Source of the DNA: Nonomuraea fuscirosea
Lineage (GTDB): Bacteria; Actinomycetota; Actinomycetes; Streptosporangiales; Streptosporangiaceae
Length of the DNA stretch: 64,000 nt
Direction: 5' to 3'
Assembly: GCF_003001935.1 (NCBI RefSeq)
Contig: NZ_PVNG01000017.1
Location: 1-64,000, forward strand
Made by a program: the position numbers and the translations under genes. Below are positions 50,810 to 59,397 of this stretch, in pieces. How positions within the stretch are numbered: position 1 is the first letter of the stretch; each line of letters opens with the position of its first letter. The notes under the pieces are model-generated. The model ran no database searches. It was not told the origin of the DNA and worked only from the letters and a program-made list of their open reading frames with translations.

Positions 50810-52348
50810 TCACGTGCTGATCTTGATCGAGGCGAAGTCGTAGTCGCCCATCACCGGCGGCTCCATCCCGGTCACGCCCTTGCGGAAGGCCGCCACGTAC
50901 GTCACGCCGCAGACCGGGATCACCGGCGGCCCCGCCTCGAACACCTTGGTGATGATCTCCCGCATGGGCGCGGCCCGCTTCTCGTTCACGTCACTGACCC
51001 GCGCCTTGGCCAGCAGCTCGGGAACGCCCGGCAGGGTGTAGCCGCCGGGGTTGTACGCGCCGCCCTTGGTGTAGAAGTCCTTGACGAACTGGGTCGGGTC
51101 GGGCCGTCCCGCCTGCAGCAGCGCCACCGTGGCGGAGAAGTTGCCGGTCCTGCGGGCGGTGATCATCTGCTGGAACTCGAGGACCTTGATCTTGACCCTG
51201 ATCCCCACCTTCTGCAGCTGCGCCTGCAGCGCCTGGGCCAGCGTCTGGAACTGGGTGTTGGGCCCGACCTCGACCTGCAGATCCAGGCCGTTCGGCAGCC
51301 CGGCCTCGGCCAGGAGCTGCTTGGCCTTCTCCGGGTCGTAGTAGGGCTTGACGTCGTTCAGCTCGGGCACGTTCGCCCAGAAGCCGTTCTGGAACGGCTG
51401 CACCGCCGGCGCGCAGGCGCCCGCGTACAGGCTCTTGCTGATCGACTCGCGGTCGATGGCGTACAGCAGCGCCTGCCTGACCTTCGGGTCGGCCAGCTCC
51501 TTGATCTTCGTGTTCACCAGGATCGCGTTGAACTGGGTGTTGGGCGCCTGGATGACCGTCATGCCGGCCGCCTGCGACTCCTTGATCTGCCCTGGGGTGA
51601 TCGAGGTGCCGTCGGCCTGTCCCGACTTCACGGCCCGCAGCCGGGTCGCCTCGTCGGAGTAGACCGCCATCTCCAGGCCGCCGATGCCGGTCTTGGCGGC
51701 GTCCCGGTAGCCGTCGAACTTCTTGAAGGTGACCTTGTCCTGAGCGAACGAGGCGAGCTGGAACGGCCCGGTGCCGACCGGCTTGGTGCCGAGGTCCGGG
51801 TCGTCCAGCGCGCCGGGCGCGACCACGATGCCGGGTTCGCCGGCCAGTACGTTGATCATGTAGCCGGCGGGCTCGGTGAAGGTCAGCTTCACCTCGGTCG
51901 GGCTGACCACATCGACCTTGTCCAGCGTGGCCAGCGTCGTCACCAGCGCGCCGCTCTTCTTGTACGCCTCCAGCGACGCCTTGACCGCGTCGGCGCCGAA
52001 CTCCTCGCCGTTGTGGAACTTCACCCCCTCCCGCAGCTTGAAGGTGATGACCTTGTTGCCGTCCGAGAGCTTCCACTCGGTGGCCAGGCCCGGCTTGATC
52101 TCACCGGCGGCGCTCCTGGCGACCAGGCTCTCGTAGACCACGTCGAGGAAGACCGGGTCCAGCGGCGCCGCCTTGCGCGGGTCGAAGGAGGTCGGCATTC
52201 CCGGCACGGCCCATTTCAGGACGGCCGAGCCGTCGGGGGTGCCGGTTCCGCCGCCCTGCTGCGGGGCGGACGTCCCGCCGCCACACCCGGCGAGGGCGAG
52301 GCCGGTGGCGAGGATCGCGCCGGCCGATCTGACTGCTGCTCGTTTCAC
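50810..52348 (-). CDS. ABC transporter substrate-binding lipoprotein (family 5)
   Basis: This 512-aa peptide/opine-type solute-binding protein has a lipoprotein signal peptide with lipobox LALAGC (Cys22). It has family 5 features: GLATEWKLSDGNKVITFKLR, GVKFHNGEEFGADAV and AVKSGQADGTSI. It captures the substrate outside the cell for the permease/ATPase encoded upstream in the same operon. Family 5 proteins bind peptides, opines, oligosaccharides and other larger molecules, so the ligand remains open. The start ATG 52348 lies 119 bp after the MetE-like gene; a secondary promoter is possible there. Confidence 0.92.
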   Translation of the reverse strand: MKRAAVRSAGAILATGLALAGCGGGTSAPQQGGGTGTPDGSAVLKWAVPGMPTSFDPRKAAPLDPVFLDVVYESLVARSAAGEIKPGLATEWKLSDGNKVITFKLREGVKFHNGEEFGADAVKASLEAYKKSGALVTTLATLDKVDVVSPTEVKLTFTEPAGYMINVLAGEPGIVVAPGALDDPDLGTKPVGTGPFQLASFAQDKVTFKKFDGYRDAAKTGIGGLEMAVYSDEATRLRAVKSGQADGTSITPGQIKESQAAGMTVIQAPNTQFNAILVNTKIKELADPKVRQALLYAIDRESISKSLYAGACAPAVQPFQNGFWANVPELNDVKPYYDPEKAKQLLAEAGLPNGLDLQVEVGPNTQFQTLAQALQAQLQKVGIRVKIKVLEFQQMITARRTGNFSATVALLQAGRPDPTQFVKDFYTKGGAYNPGGYTLPGVPELLAKARVSDVNEKRAAPMREIITKVFEAGPPVIPVCGVTYVAAFRKGVTGMEPPVMGDYDFASIKIST

Positions 52349-52467
52349 GGCTTAGCCTCCATGTTTCAGAAGCGAGCTGATGTCGTTGGTGACCTGGCTT
52401 CAGCCGTGCCGCTGAACTGTGCCCCGTCAGGTCGTGGTGCGGTGGGTAAGTGGTGCGGTGGTGCGGG

Positions 52468-53682
52468 TCAGCCGGCCCACAAACGGTTACCGGCGAGCCG
52501 GGCGCCCTCGGCGAGAGCGGAGAGCTTCGCCCAGACGATCTCCTCGTGGCCCACCCGGGATCCGATCCCGCAGTCGGTCCCCGCCTGGAGGTTCTCCTTC
52601 CCGACGACACTGGCGAAGTTGGACAGCCTCTCGGCGATGAGCTCGGGATGCTCGACCAGGTCCGTGGCGTGGCTGACCACGCCGGGGATGAGGATCTTGC
52701 CCTCGGGCAGCTTCACGTCCTCCCACACCCGCCACTCGTGCGCGTGCCGGACATTTCCGGACTCGATGGCGTAGCCCTGCGCGTTGACCTTGATCAGCAG
52801 GTCCGCGATGTGCTCCAGCCCGATGTCCTGCGTGTGCGGGCGGTGGCCGCTGCCCCAGCAGGTGTGCATCCGGATCTGCTCGGCGGGCAGCCCGTCGATG
52901 CTGTGGTTGATGATCTCGACGGCGGACTCCAGGTAGCGCCGCAGGTCCTCGACCGTCCACGTGGGGTGGAACTGCCAGGTGGTGGCGAACTCCGGCTCGT
53001 CGATCTGCAGGATCAGCCCGGCGTCGGTGATCGCCTTGTACTCCACGCGCAGCGCCTCGGCGACGGCGAACATGTACTCTTCCTCGCTCGGGTAATGAGC
53101 GTTCCTGGCTCCCGCGCCCAGGCTGAGCGGGCCGAGCGCGGCGATGAAGCCGTCTGTCTCCTGGCCTGCCGCCTCTTTGTCCGCCACCGCCTTCTTGAGC
53201 GCGGCGATGTCGCGCGCGATGGCGTCCTGGCCGATGTAGGTGATCGCGGAGGTGCACACGCGGCCGGTCGTCGGCAGTTTGGGCACGGCGCCGGGGGTCG
53301 AGAAGCCCGGCCTGACCGGCCCTCCGGAGCCGGCCAGCCACAGGCCGGAGGCGTACGTGCCGGGGAAGTCGGCCTTGTCGCGCGCCGCGACGTACTCGCG
53401 CTTGGGTGGGAGGTCAGGGTCGATGGGCAGCCTCTCCCAGCCGGTCACGCGGGCGTGGATGTAGCCGCTGTAGCCGGCCATGTTCGCGGCCTTGACGTAC
53501 TCGCCGTCGTTGACCGTGTCCAGGCCGCACGCGAGCTGCCGGTCCACCACCTCGCCCACGGCGCTGGGCAGGCGTGCGTCGATCGCCTCCCGGTCCCCTC
53601 CGGCGATCAGCCGGTCGAGATCGGAGGGGCGCGGCAGGTTGCCGCCGTGTGTGGTGAGGATCCGCCGGTTTCCGCGCCTCAT
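52468..53682 (-). CDS. Cobalamin-independent methionine synthase II-like protein
   Basis: This 404-aa protein matches the C-terminal domain of MetE as a stand-alone protein: ILTTHGGNLPRPSDLDRLIA, LQIDEPEF, zinc ligands His and Cys in RMHTCWGSGH and Cys in AGTDCGIGSR, and RLSNFASVVGKENLQAGTDC. The related epoxyalkane:coenzyme M transferase uses the same fold. It is full length for this stand-alone type. In a catabolic operon it may move a methyl or alkyl group from the substrate to a thiol. Its start overlaps the NHL gene's end by four bases (ATGA). Confidence 0.85.
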   Translation of the reverse strand: MRRGNRRILTTHGGNLPRPSDLDRLIAGGDREAIDARLPSAVGEVVDRQLACGLDTVNDGEYVKAANMAGYSGYIHARVTGWERLPIDPDLPPKREYVAARDKADFPGTYASGLWLAGSGGPVRPGFSTPGAVPKLPTTGRVCTSAITYIGQDAIARDIAALKKAVADKEAAGQETDGFIAALGPLSLGAGARNAHYPSEEEYMFAVAEALRVEYKAITDAGLILQIDEPEFATTWQFHPTWTVEDLRRYLESAVEIINHSIDGLPAEQIRMHTCWGSGHRPHTQDIGLEHIADLLIKVNAQGYAIESGNVRHAHEWRVWEDVKLPEGKILIPGVVSHATDLVEHPELIAERLSNFASVVGKENLQAGTDCGIGSRVGHEEIVWAKLSALAEGARLAGNRLWAG

Positions 53683-54731
53683 GCGTGTCTCCTAGCCGAG
53701 GTGTCTGCTCCCGCGCCGACGCGCAGGAACTTCTGCAGTTGGTGCCGGCCGCACGAGGGCGCGACCCGGCCGGGTCTGATGGCGAAGCTGTAGGTGACCT
53801 CCGCGACGTACAGGTCGCCGTGGGAGTCCAGCGCGATCCCGTGCGGGGCGATGAAGTTGCCCGGTTCCGTGCGGTGCTCCGAGGAGTCGCCCCACCGCTC
53901 GACCACCTCGCCGTACGGGTTGAGCACGGTCAGCCGGGCGGGCTGGTCCCGCTCCGCCCTCCCGCGGGTGAAGGAGCTGCCGTCCTCCGGCCGCCACAGT
54001 TCGACGACGTACACCGAGCCGTCCGGGGCGATGGTGAGGTCGCACGGCCGGCGCACGTCGGTCCACTCCTCGAGGAACGTGCCGTCCGGGGTGAAGATCT
54101 GGATCCGGTCGTTCTCGCGGTCGCCGACGAACACCCGCCCGTCCGGGGCGATGTCCAGGCAGTGCGGCAGGTGGAACTCGCCGGGGCCGGTGCCGGGCTC
54201 GCCCCACGAGGCGATCAGCTCGCCGTCGGAGGTGAACCGGTGGACGCGGGAGTTGCCGTACCCGTCGGTCACGTAGAGGTCGCCGCCGGGCGCGACGGCG
54301 AGAGCGGTGCACCGGTTGAACGGCGGCCCGCCGTACCGGACGCCCTCCACGCTGTGCACGCGCGCGGGCCGCCCGGAGACGAAGCCGGTGTCCGAGGCCG
54401 CTCCTGGCGTGCCCAGCGTCATCAGCAGTTCGCCGTCGGGAGTGAACCTGCGCACGGTGTGGTCGCCCGCGTCCACGCAGTAGACGCTTCCGTCCGGGCC
54501 GACGGTCAGGCCGTGCGGGGTGGTGAAGAGGCCCTTTCCCCAGCTTCGTACGTACGTGCCGGCGCGCTCGTACACGATGACCTGCCCGTCGAAGCGGGTG
54601 AACAGGTAGACGCGGTCGCCGGCGTCCACGTCCACCGCGGCCACGTCCGCGTGGGCCAGGCCGCCGGGCAGCCGCTCCCAGCCGGCGTCCACCTCGAAGC
54701 GCCGCTCGCGCCCGCGCGTGATCGCCGTCAT
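53679..54731 (-). CDS. NHL-repeat beta-propeller protein
   Basis: This 350-aa protein has six NHL-like blades with the unit GL.V.PDGSVYCVDAGDHTVR repeated, for example FTTPHGLTVGPDGSVYCVDA, HLPHCLDIAPDGRVFVGDRE and FIAPHGIALDSHGDLYVAEV. It resembles bacterial peptidyl-alpha-hydroxyglycine lyase-like proteins. There is no signal peptide, so it is cytoplasmic. It may be a lactonase or lyase. ATG 54731 overlaps the amidohydrolase stop (ATGA) and its own end overlaps the MetE-like gene. Confidence 0.85.
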   Translation of the reverse strand: MTAITRGRERRFEVDAGWERLPGGLAHADVAAVDVDAGDRVYLFTRFDGQVIVYERAGTYVRSWGKGLFTTPHGLTVGPDGSVYCVDAGDHTVRRFTPDGELLMTLGTPGAASDTGFVSGRPARVHSVEGVRYGGPPFNRCTALAVAPGGDLYVTDGYGNSRVHRFTSDGELIASWGEPGTGPGEFHLPHCLDIAPDGRVFVGDRENDRIQIFTPDGTFLEEWTDVRRPCDLTIAPDGSVYVVELWRPEDGSSFTRGRAERDQPARLTVLNPYGEVVERWGDSSEHRTEPGNFIAPHGIALDSHGDLYVAEVTYSFAIRPGRVAPSCGRHQLQKFLRVGAGADTSARRHA

Positions 54732-55978
54732 GACGCCGCCCCGGAGCGCGGCGCGGGCAGCCAGCCCCACGGATGCGTCCCCCACCCTGGCGGGACCAGG
54801 GCGCCGGCCCGCACGGTGTGCACCGGCCGCAGGCCGAAGCCGCCGTGGAAGACCTCCTGCGTGGTGTCGGTGAACGCGAAGTCGCCCTCGACCAGGTCGA
54901 TCACGGTCAGGTCGGCCTCCCGGCCGATCGCGACGGCGCCGAGTTCGGCCGCGGCGCCGATCGCGCGGGCGGCGTTCACCGTGGTCATCCTGATCACGTC
55001 GGGCAGGTCGTAGCCGACGGCCATGAACTTGGCCATGCACTCCAGCAGGGAGTGGAAGCTCTGCCCGGCCAGGGTCAGGTCGCTGCTGATGGTGTCGGGG
55101 GCCAGGCCGAGCGCACGCTGCTCGCGGGCGACCCGGTAGCCGAAGTTGCCCCGGCCGAGGGCCGAGTCGAGGACGACGCCGCGCTCGCGGGCGGCGAGCA
55201 GGGCGGGCATCATGCGGTCCGCGGCGTCGGTCACGCCGCCGTGGTTCGGGGTGCACAGGTGGGTGAGGATGTCCCCGGCGTCGAGTTGCTCGACGGCGAA
55301 CCGGGTGGCCGGCTCCAGCAGGTGCGGGTCGGGGCGGCGGCGCGCGGACAGGTCGCCGATGTGCACCATGAGCGGCATCCCGTGCTCGCGGGCCACCGCC
55401 TTGGCCGCGGCCACGACGTCCTTGCCCTTCTCCGCGATCAGCGGCCCGACCAGCCGCAGCTTGATGCCCTGGACCAGGCCGGGGTTGGCGGCGACGCATC
55501 TGGCGATGGCGACCGGGTCGATCTCGTCCATGCTGCCGACATCGACCATGGTCGGCATGGTGTGGGCGTAGCTGCCGATGTTCAGGAACGGGATGACGCG
55601 GGTGCGGGCGTTCGGCTGGATGTAGGCGGAGAAGACCCCGATGCTCGCCACTCCGACGGACCCGGCGTCCACCAGCGTCGTCACTCCCGACCCGACCCCG
55701 ATGACGTCCGGGTCGCAGCCCTCCATGCCCACGCCCGGGGTGATCGCGCCGTGCGCGACGTGCGTGTGCAGGTCGATCAGCCCGGGGACGACGTAACGGC
55801 CGGGGCCGCTCGCGTCGATCACCCGGCGCGCCTCGGCGACCGGCAGGTCCGCGCCGATCGCGCTGATCCGCCCGGCGGTGACGGCGACGTCCATGACGCC
55901 GTCGAGTCCTTGGCCGGGGTCGAGCACCCGTCCGCCTTCGATCAGCAGATCGCACCGGATGGCCGGGGCGTCGTCCAT
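54728..55978 (-). CDS. Amidohydrolase (dihydroorotase/deacetylase-like)
   Basis: This 416-aa metal-dependent amidohydrolase has HxH in PGLIDLHTHVAHG (residues ~67-79), a likely carboxylated Lys in VQGIKLRLVG, then MVHIGDLS, THLCTPNHGG and the final Asp in ISSDLTLAG. It has the composite beta-sandwich (EGGRVLDPGQGLDGVMDVAV at the start, IGREADLTVIDL at the end). It likely hydrolyses a cyclic amide, ureide or acyl group. It lies between the CaiB-type gene (63 bp) and the NHL gene (overlap). Confidence 0.87.
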   Translation of the reverse strand: MDDAPAIRCDLLIEGGRVLDPGQGLDGVMDVAVTAGRISAIGADLPVAEARRVIDASGPGRYVVPGLIDLHTHVAHGAITPGVGMEGCDPDVIGVGSGVTTLVDAGSVGVASIGVFSAYIQPNARTRVIPFLNIGSYAHTMPTMVDVGSMDEIDPVAIARCVAANPGLVQGIKLRLVGPLIAEKGKDVVAAAKAVAREHGMPLMVHIGDLSARRRPDPHLLEPATRFAVEQLDAGDILTHLCTPNHGGVTDAADRMMPALLAARERGVVLDSALGRGNFGYRVAREQRALGLAPDTISSDLTLAGQSFHSLLECMAKFMAVGYDLPDVIRMTTVNAARAIGAAAELGAVAIGREADLTVIDLVEGDFAFTDTTQEVFHGGFGLRPVHTVRAGALVPPGWGTHPWGWLPAPRSGAAS

Positions 55979-56041
55979 CAGTCCTCCTGTCGGGGTCCCG
56001 CTCGGCGAGCCGGGGGTGGTGTCGGTTTGCTCGTCTCGCGG

Positions 56042-58336
56042 TCAGAAGGGGTCCCAGCCCCCTGGCAGGGCGGTCAACTGCACGGCCCAGGCCTGTTCGA
56101 GCGCGTCGGCCGAGTCGGCCAGCCCGATCCCGGCCAGCACCTCCCGCCCGTCGGCGCCCGGCCGGCGCACCGGATGTCCCAGGCGGGGCGGGTTGTGCCG
56201 GACCCGGATGGCGATCCCGGGCATCACCACCTCGCCGGCCTCCTCGGAGACCTGGCTGACGGCCAGCCCTCGGGAGCGGACGTACGGGTCGGTCATCAGC
56301 TCCGCGAGCGGCGTGACGGCGTGCGCGCCCATCCCGGCCGCGGTCAGACGCTCGACCCACCCGGCCGCGTCGCCGGCGCGGAAGACGGCCTCCAGGGCCG
56401 CTTCCGCGTCGTCCGCCGCCAAGGCGTGCTTGAGCGCGGGCAGCGCCGAGAGCTGTGCGCGGGTCGCCCCGAGGAAGAACCAGCGGTCGGCGGCCCGGTA
56501 GAAGCGGTGCCACGGGTCCGTCCCGAGTGCTTCTGGGCCGCGCGGCTCGGCGCTCGTCGCGGTTCCCGCGCGGATCGCGTACCTCGCCTGCTGGTAGAGG
56601 CCCGTCTGGGTGAGGGAGGTGCGCACGTGCCGGCCCTCGCCGGTGACCGCGCGGTGGTAGAGGCCCAGCGCGGTGGCGAAGGCGGCCAGGGTGCCGGTGC
56701 CGTAGTCGAGCAGGTTGTAGGGGCCGAGGACGGCCGGGCGGCCGTCACCGCCGGTCCTGGTCATGATGCCGGTCGCGGCCTGGCCCTGGGTCTCGTACCC
56801 TCTGCGGCCGGTCCACGGGCCGCCCGGCCCGTAGCAGCTCACCGAGACGTAGACGATGCCGGGGCGGCGGGCCCGTACGTGCTCGTAGCCGAGGCCGTAA
56901 CGTTCGGCGGTCCGCTCGGGGAAGTTGCAGGTCAGGACGTCGGCCTGGTCGATGAGGCGCCACAGGACCCGCTGGCCCGCGCCGGACTTCACGTCCACGA
57001 GGGCCGTCCGCTTGCCGCGGTTGACGAAGCCGTGCGCGCCGACGCGCCGCTGCGGTGCGTTGATCTTGACGACGTCGGCGCCGAACTCGGCCAGGATGCG
57101 GCCCGCGCTCGGCCCGGCCAGGATCTGGGTGAGGTCCACCACCCGCAGACCCTCGTACGGAAGCCCGTCGCCCGCCTCGGCAGGAGGCGCTTGGGGGAGT
57201 GGCGTGCCGAGGTCCGCCAGGATGCCGGCGCGGTCGGCGTCGGGCAGGTGGCGCGGCCGTGCCCGGAGCGGGGGAGCCGCGGACAGGCACACCGCCGAGC
57301 CCGGCAGCACCGTCGTCCCGAGCAGCGGATCCTCGACCTCGACGACCTGCCCGGCGGCACGGGCGTGGACGTTGTCCAGCCACTCGTCCGTGGTCAGCAC
57401 CGCGGCGAGCGGCACGCCGGCCGCGTTCGCCAGGTCCTCCCACTCCCGCGCGGTCCTGGTGCCGAACAGCGCGGTGAGCCGCTCCTGGAGCAGCAGCCGC
57501 AGCTCAGGATCCCGATCCAGCCGGGGCCGGTCGGTGAGCCCTTCGCCCGCCCAGGCCGTCACCCCCGCCGCGTCGAGGAACCAGGTGAGGAAACGGGTCG
57601 TCGCCCCGATCGGGTTGAACTGCACATATCGGCCGTCCGCGCAGCGGTAGGTGCCGCTCCCGTTGCTGCTGATCGCCCGCTCCGGCGGCAGCCCGCGCTC
57701 GACCGGGTACGCGCCGCTCCCGCCGATGGCCTCGAACATGGCGTCGAACAGCGGCACCTCGATGCGATCACCACGCCCGCTCCGGTGCCGGGCGGTCAGG
57801 CTCGCCACGATCGCGAAGGCCCCGCAGAACGCGGCGAAGTTCGACGCGACGGGAAGGGCGGTATAGGTCGGGCGGGTGGCGTCCCAGCCGTCGGGCGCGT
57901 GCCCCGCCCGGATCCGGCAGTTGCCGGTCGCGGCCGCGATGACGCCCTCCCAGCCCGGCACCCCGGCCCGCGGGTCGTCGGCGGCGAAACCCGGCATCGA
58001 GCAGAAGACCAGCCGCGGGTTGGCCGCGCTCGTCTCCGCCCAGCCCAGGCCGAGCCGGTCCATCACCCCCGGCCGGAAGTTCTCGACCAGGACGTCGGCC
58101 CGCCGGACGAGGTCACGCGCGATCTCCAGATCCCGCCCGTTCTTCAGATCGAGGGTGATGCGCCGTTTGCCGCGGTTGAAGAACGCGTCCTCGACCGGCG
58201 GCTCGGCCCCCGGGCGATCGACGCGCACGACGTCGGCCCGCTGGTCGGCGAGCAGCATCGCGGCCAGCGGCCCGGCCACGTGATGGCCGAGGTCGACGAC
58301 CCTGATCCCGTGCAGGACCCCCTCGGAGCCGGTCAT
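56042..58336 (-). CDS. Two-domain CaiB/BaiF CoA-transferase
   Basis: This 764-aa protein has two family III CoA-transferase domains in tandem. Domain 1 (~8-370) has IRVVDLGHHVAGPLAAMLLA, FFNRGKRRITLDLKNGRD and VLVENFRPGVMDRLGLGW. Domain 2 (~385-760) has LRVVDLTQILAGPSAGRILA, FVNRGKRTALVDVKSG and VLTCNFPERTAERYGLGY. Family III enzymes work as interlinked dimers, so this chain may fold as a built-in dimer that swaps CoA between acids. ATG 58336 overlaps the ATPase stop (ATGA). Confidence 0.9.
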   Translation of the reverse strand: MTGSEGVLHGIRVVDLGHHVAGPLAAMLLADQRADVVRVDRPGAEPPVEDAFFNRGKRRITLDLKNGRDLEIARDLVRRADVLVENFRPGVMDRLGLGWAETSAANPRLVFCSMPGFAADDPRAGVPGWEGVIAAATGNCRIRAGHAPDGWDATRPTYTALPVASNFAAFCGAFAIVASLTARHRSGRGDRIEVPLFDAMFEAIGGSGAYPVERGLPPERAISSNGSGTYRCADGRYVQFNPIGATTRFLTWFLDAAGVTAWAGEGLTDRPRLDRDPELRLLLQERLTALFGTRTAREWEDLANAAGVPLAAVLTTDEWLDNVHARAAGQVVEVEDPLLGTTVLPGSAVCLSAAPPLRARPRHLPDADRAGILADLGTPLPQAPPAEAGDGLPYEGLRVVDLTQILAGPSAGRILAEFGADVVKINAPQRRVGAHGFVNRGKRTALVDVKSGAGQRVLWRLIDQADVLTCNFPERTAERYGLGYEHVRARRPGIVYVSVSCYGPGGPWTGRRGYETQGQAATGIMTRTGGDGRPAVLGPYNLLDYGTGTLAAFATALGLYHRAVTGEGRHVRTSLTQTGLYQQARYAIRAGTATSAEPRGPEALGTDPWHRFYRAADRWFFLGATRAQLSALPALKHALAADDAEAALEAVFRAGDAAGWVERLTAAGMGAHAVTPLAELMTDPYVRSRGLAVSQVSEEAGEVVMPGIAIRVRHNPPRLGHPVRRPGADGREVLAGIGLADSADALEQAWAVQLTALPGGWDPF

Positions 58337-59397
58337 CGTGCCGTCTCCCGGGGGTCCGGCGAGTACTCGCCGAACATCGCGCCGTCCTGCACCGGCGGCG
58401 AAGGCGCGGCGGGTGCCGGCCGGTGCAGCACGCACGCGACGCTGTGCTCCCCGTCGATCCGCAGCAGCGGCGGGTCCAGGTCCGCGCACTCGTCCTGCGC
58501 GACCGGGCAGCGCGTACGGAAACGGCACCCCGACGGCGGGCTCGCCGGATCGGGCAGGTCACCGTGGAGCACGATGCGCCGCCGCGACCGCTGCGCGTCC
58601 GGATCGGGCACGGGCACCGCCGACAGCAACGCCTTGGTGTACGGGTGGCGCGGGTTCTCCGCGATCTGCGCCGCGGGCCCCTCCTCGACGATCCGGCCCA
58701 GGTACATCACCGCGATCCGGTGCGACAGGTGCCGTACGGTGGCGAAGTCGTGCGACACCAGCACCAGCGCCTGCCCGGTCTCCTCCTGGATCGACAGCAG
58801 CAGGTTGAGGATCTCCGAGCGGGTGGACAGGTCCAGCGCGGAGGTCGGCTCGTCGGCGACCAGCACACTCGGCGAGAGCGCCAGCGCGCGGGCGATGCAG
58901 GCCCGCTGGCGCTGCCCGCCGGACAGCTCGTCCGGATACCTGTCCGCGAACGCCGGATCCAGCGTGACCCGGCCGAGCAGCTGCGCGGCCCGCTCACGCA
59001 TCTCGCCCCGGCCGATCCGGCCGTGGACCAGCAGCGGCTCGGCGACGGCGTGGCCGACCGTCTTGGTCGGGTCGAGCGCGCCGTACGGGTCCTGGAAGAT
59101 GACCTGGAGCCTGCCGCGCATCTCCTTCAGCTCCCGGCCGCGCGCCCGGGTGACGTCCTTGCCCTCCACCTCGACCGTTCCGCCGTCCGGCGTGAGCAGC
59201 CTGGCCATCAGGCGGCCGACCGTCGTCTTGCCCGACCCGGACTCGCCGACGATGCCGACCGTGGTGCCGGCCTTGACCTCCAGATCGACGCCGTCCACGG
59301 CCCGTACGCTCTCCAGCGTCCGGCCCAGCAGGCTGCGGCGCAGCGGGAACGACTTGGTCAGGCCGCTCACCCGCACGACCACCTGATCCTCAGCCAC
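58333..59397 (-). CDS. ABC transporter ATPase (DppF/OppF-like)
   Basis: This 354-aa ATPase has Walker A GESGSGKT, signature LSGGQRQRACIARALAL, Walker B VLVADEPTSALD and the H-loop SHDFATV. A C-terminal oligopeptide-transporter domain with a cysteine cluster (SGCRFRTRCPVAQDECADLD) may hold an iron-sulfur site, as in Dpp/Opp ATPases. It pairs with the ATPase at 59390 (8-bp overlap). The start is GTG 59397. Confidence 0.93.
   Translation of the reverse strand: MAEDQVVVRVSGLTKSFPLRRSLLGRTLESVRAVDGVDLEVKAGTTVGIVGESGSGKTTVGRLMARLLTPDGGTVEVEGKDVTRARGRELKEMRGRLQVIFQDPYGALDPTKTVGHAVAEPLLVHGRIGRGEMRERAAQLLGRVTLDPAFADRYPDELSGGQRQRACIARALALSPSVLVADEPTSALDLSTRSEILNLLLSIQEETGQALVLVSHDFATVRHLSHRIAVMYLGRIVEEGPAAQIAENPRHPYTKALLSAVPVPDPDAQRSRRRIVLHGDLPDPASPPSGCRFRTRCPVAQDECADLDPPLLRIDGEHSVACVLHRPAPAAPSPPVQDGAMFGEYSPDPRETAR

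Noticed and set aside
53679..56513. 944-codon continuous minus-strand frame through the NHL gene
   Set aside because: Only the last 350 codons carry the NHL propeller; the upstream part is an off-frame reading of the amidohydrolase and CaiB-type genes.
54773..59386. 1537-codon open frame on the plus strand
   Set aside because: It lies antisense to the CaiB-type, amidohydrolase and ATPase genes, its translation is low-complexity (R/G/A/D-rich), and it crosses several gene boundaries. High GC at third positions removes stops on the opposite strand.
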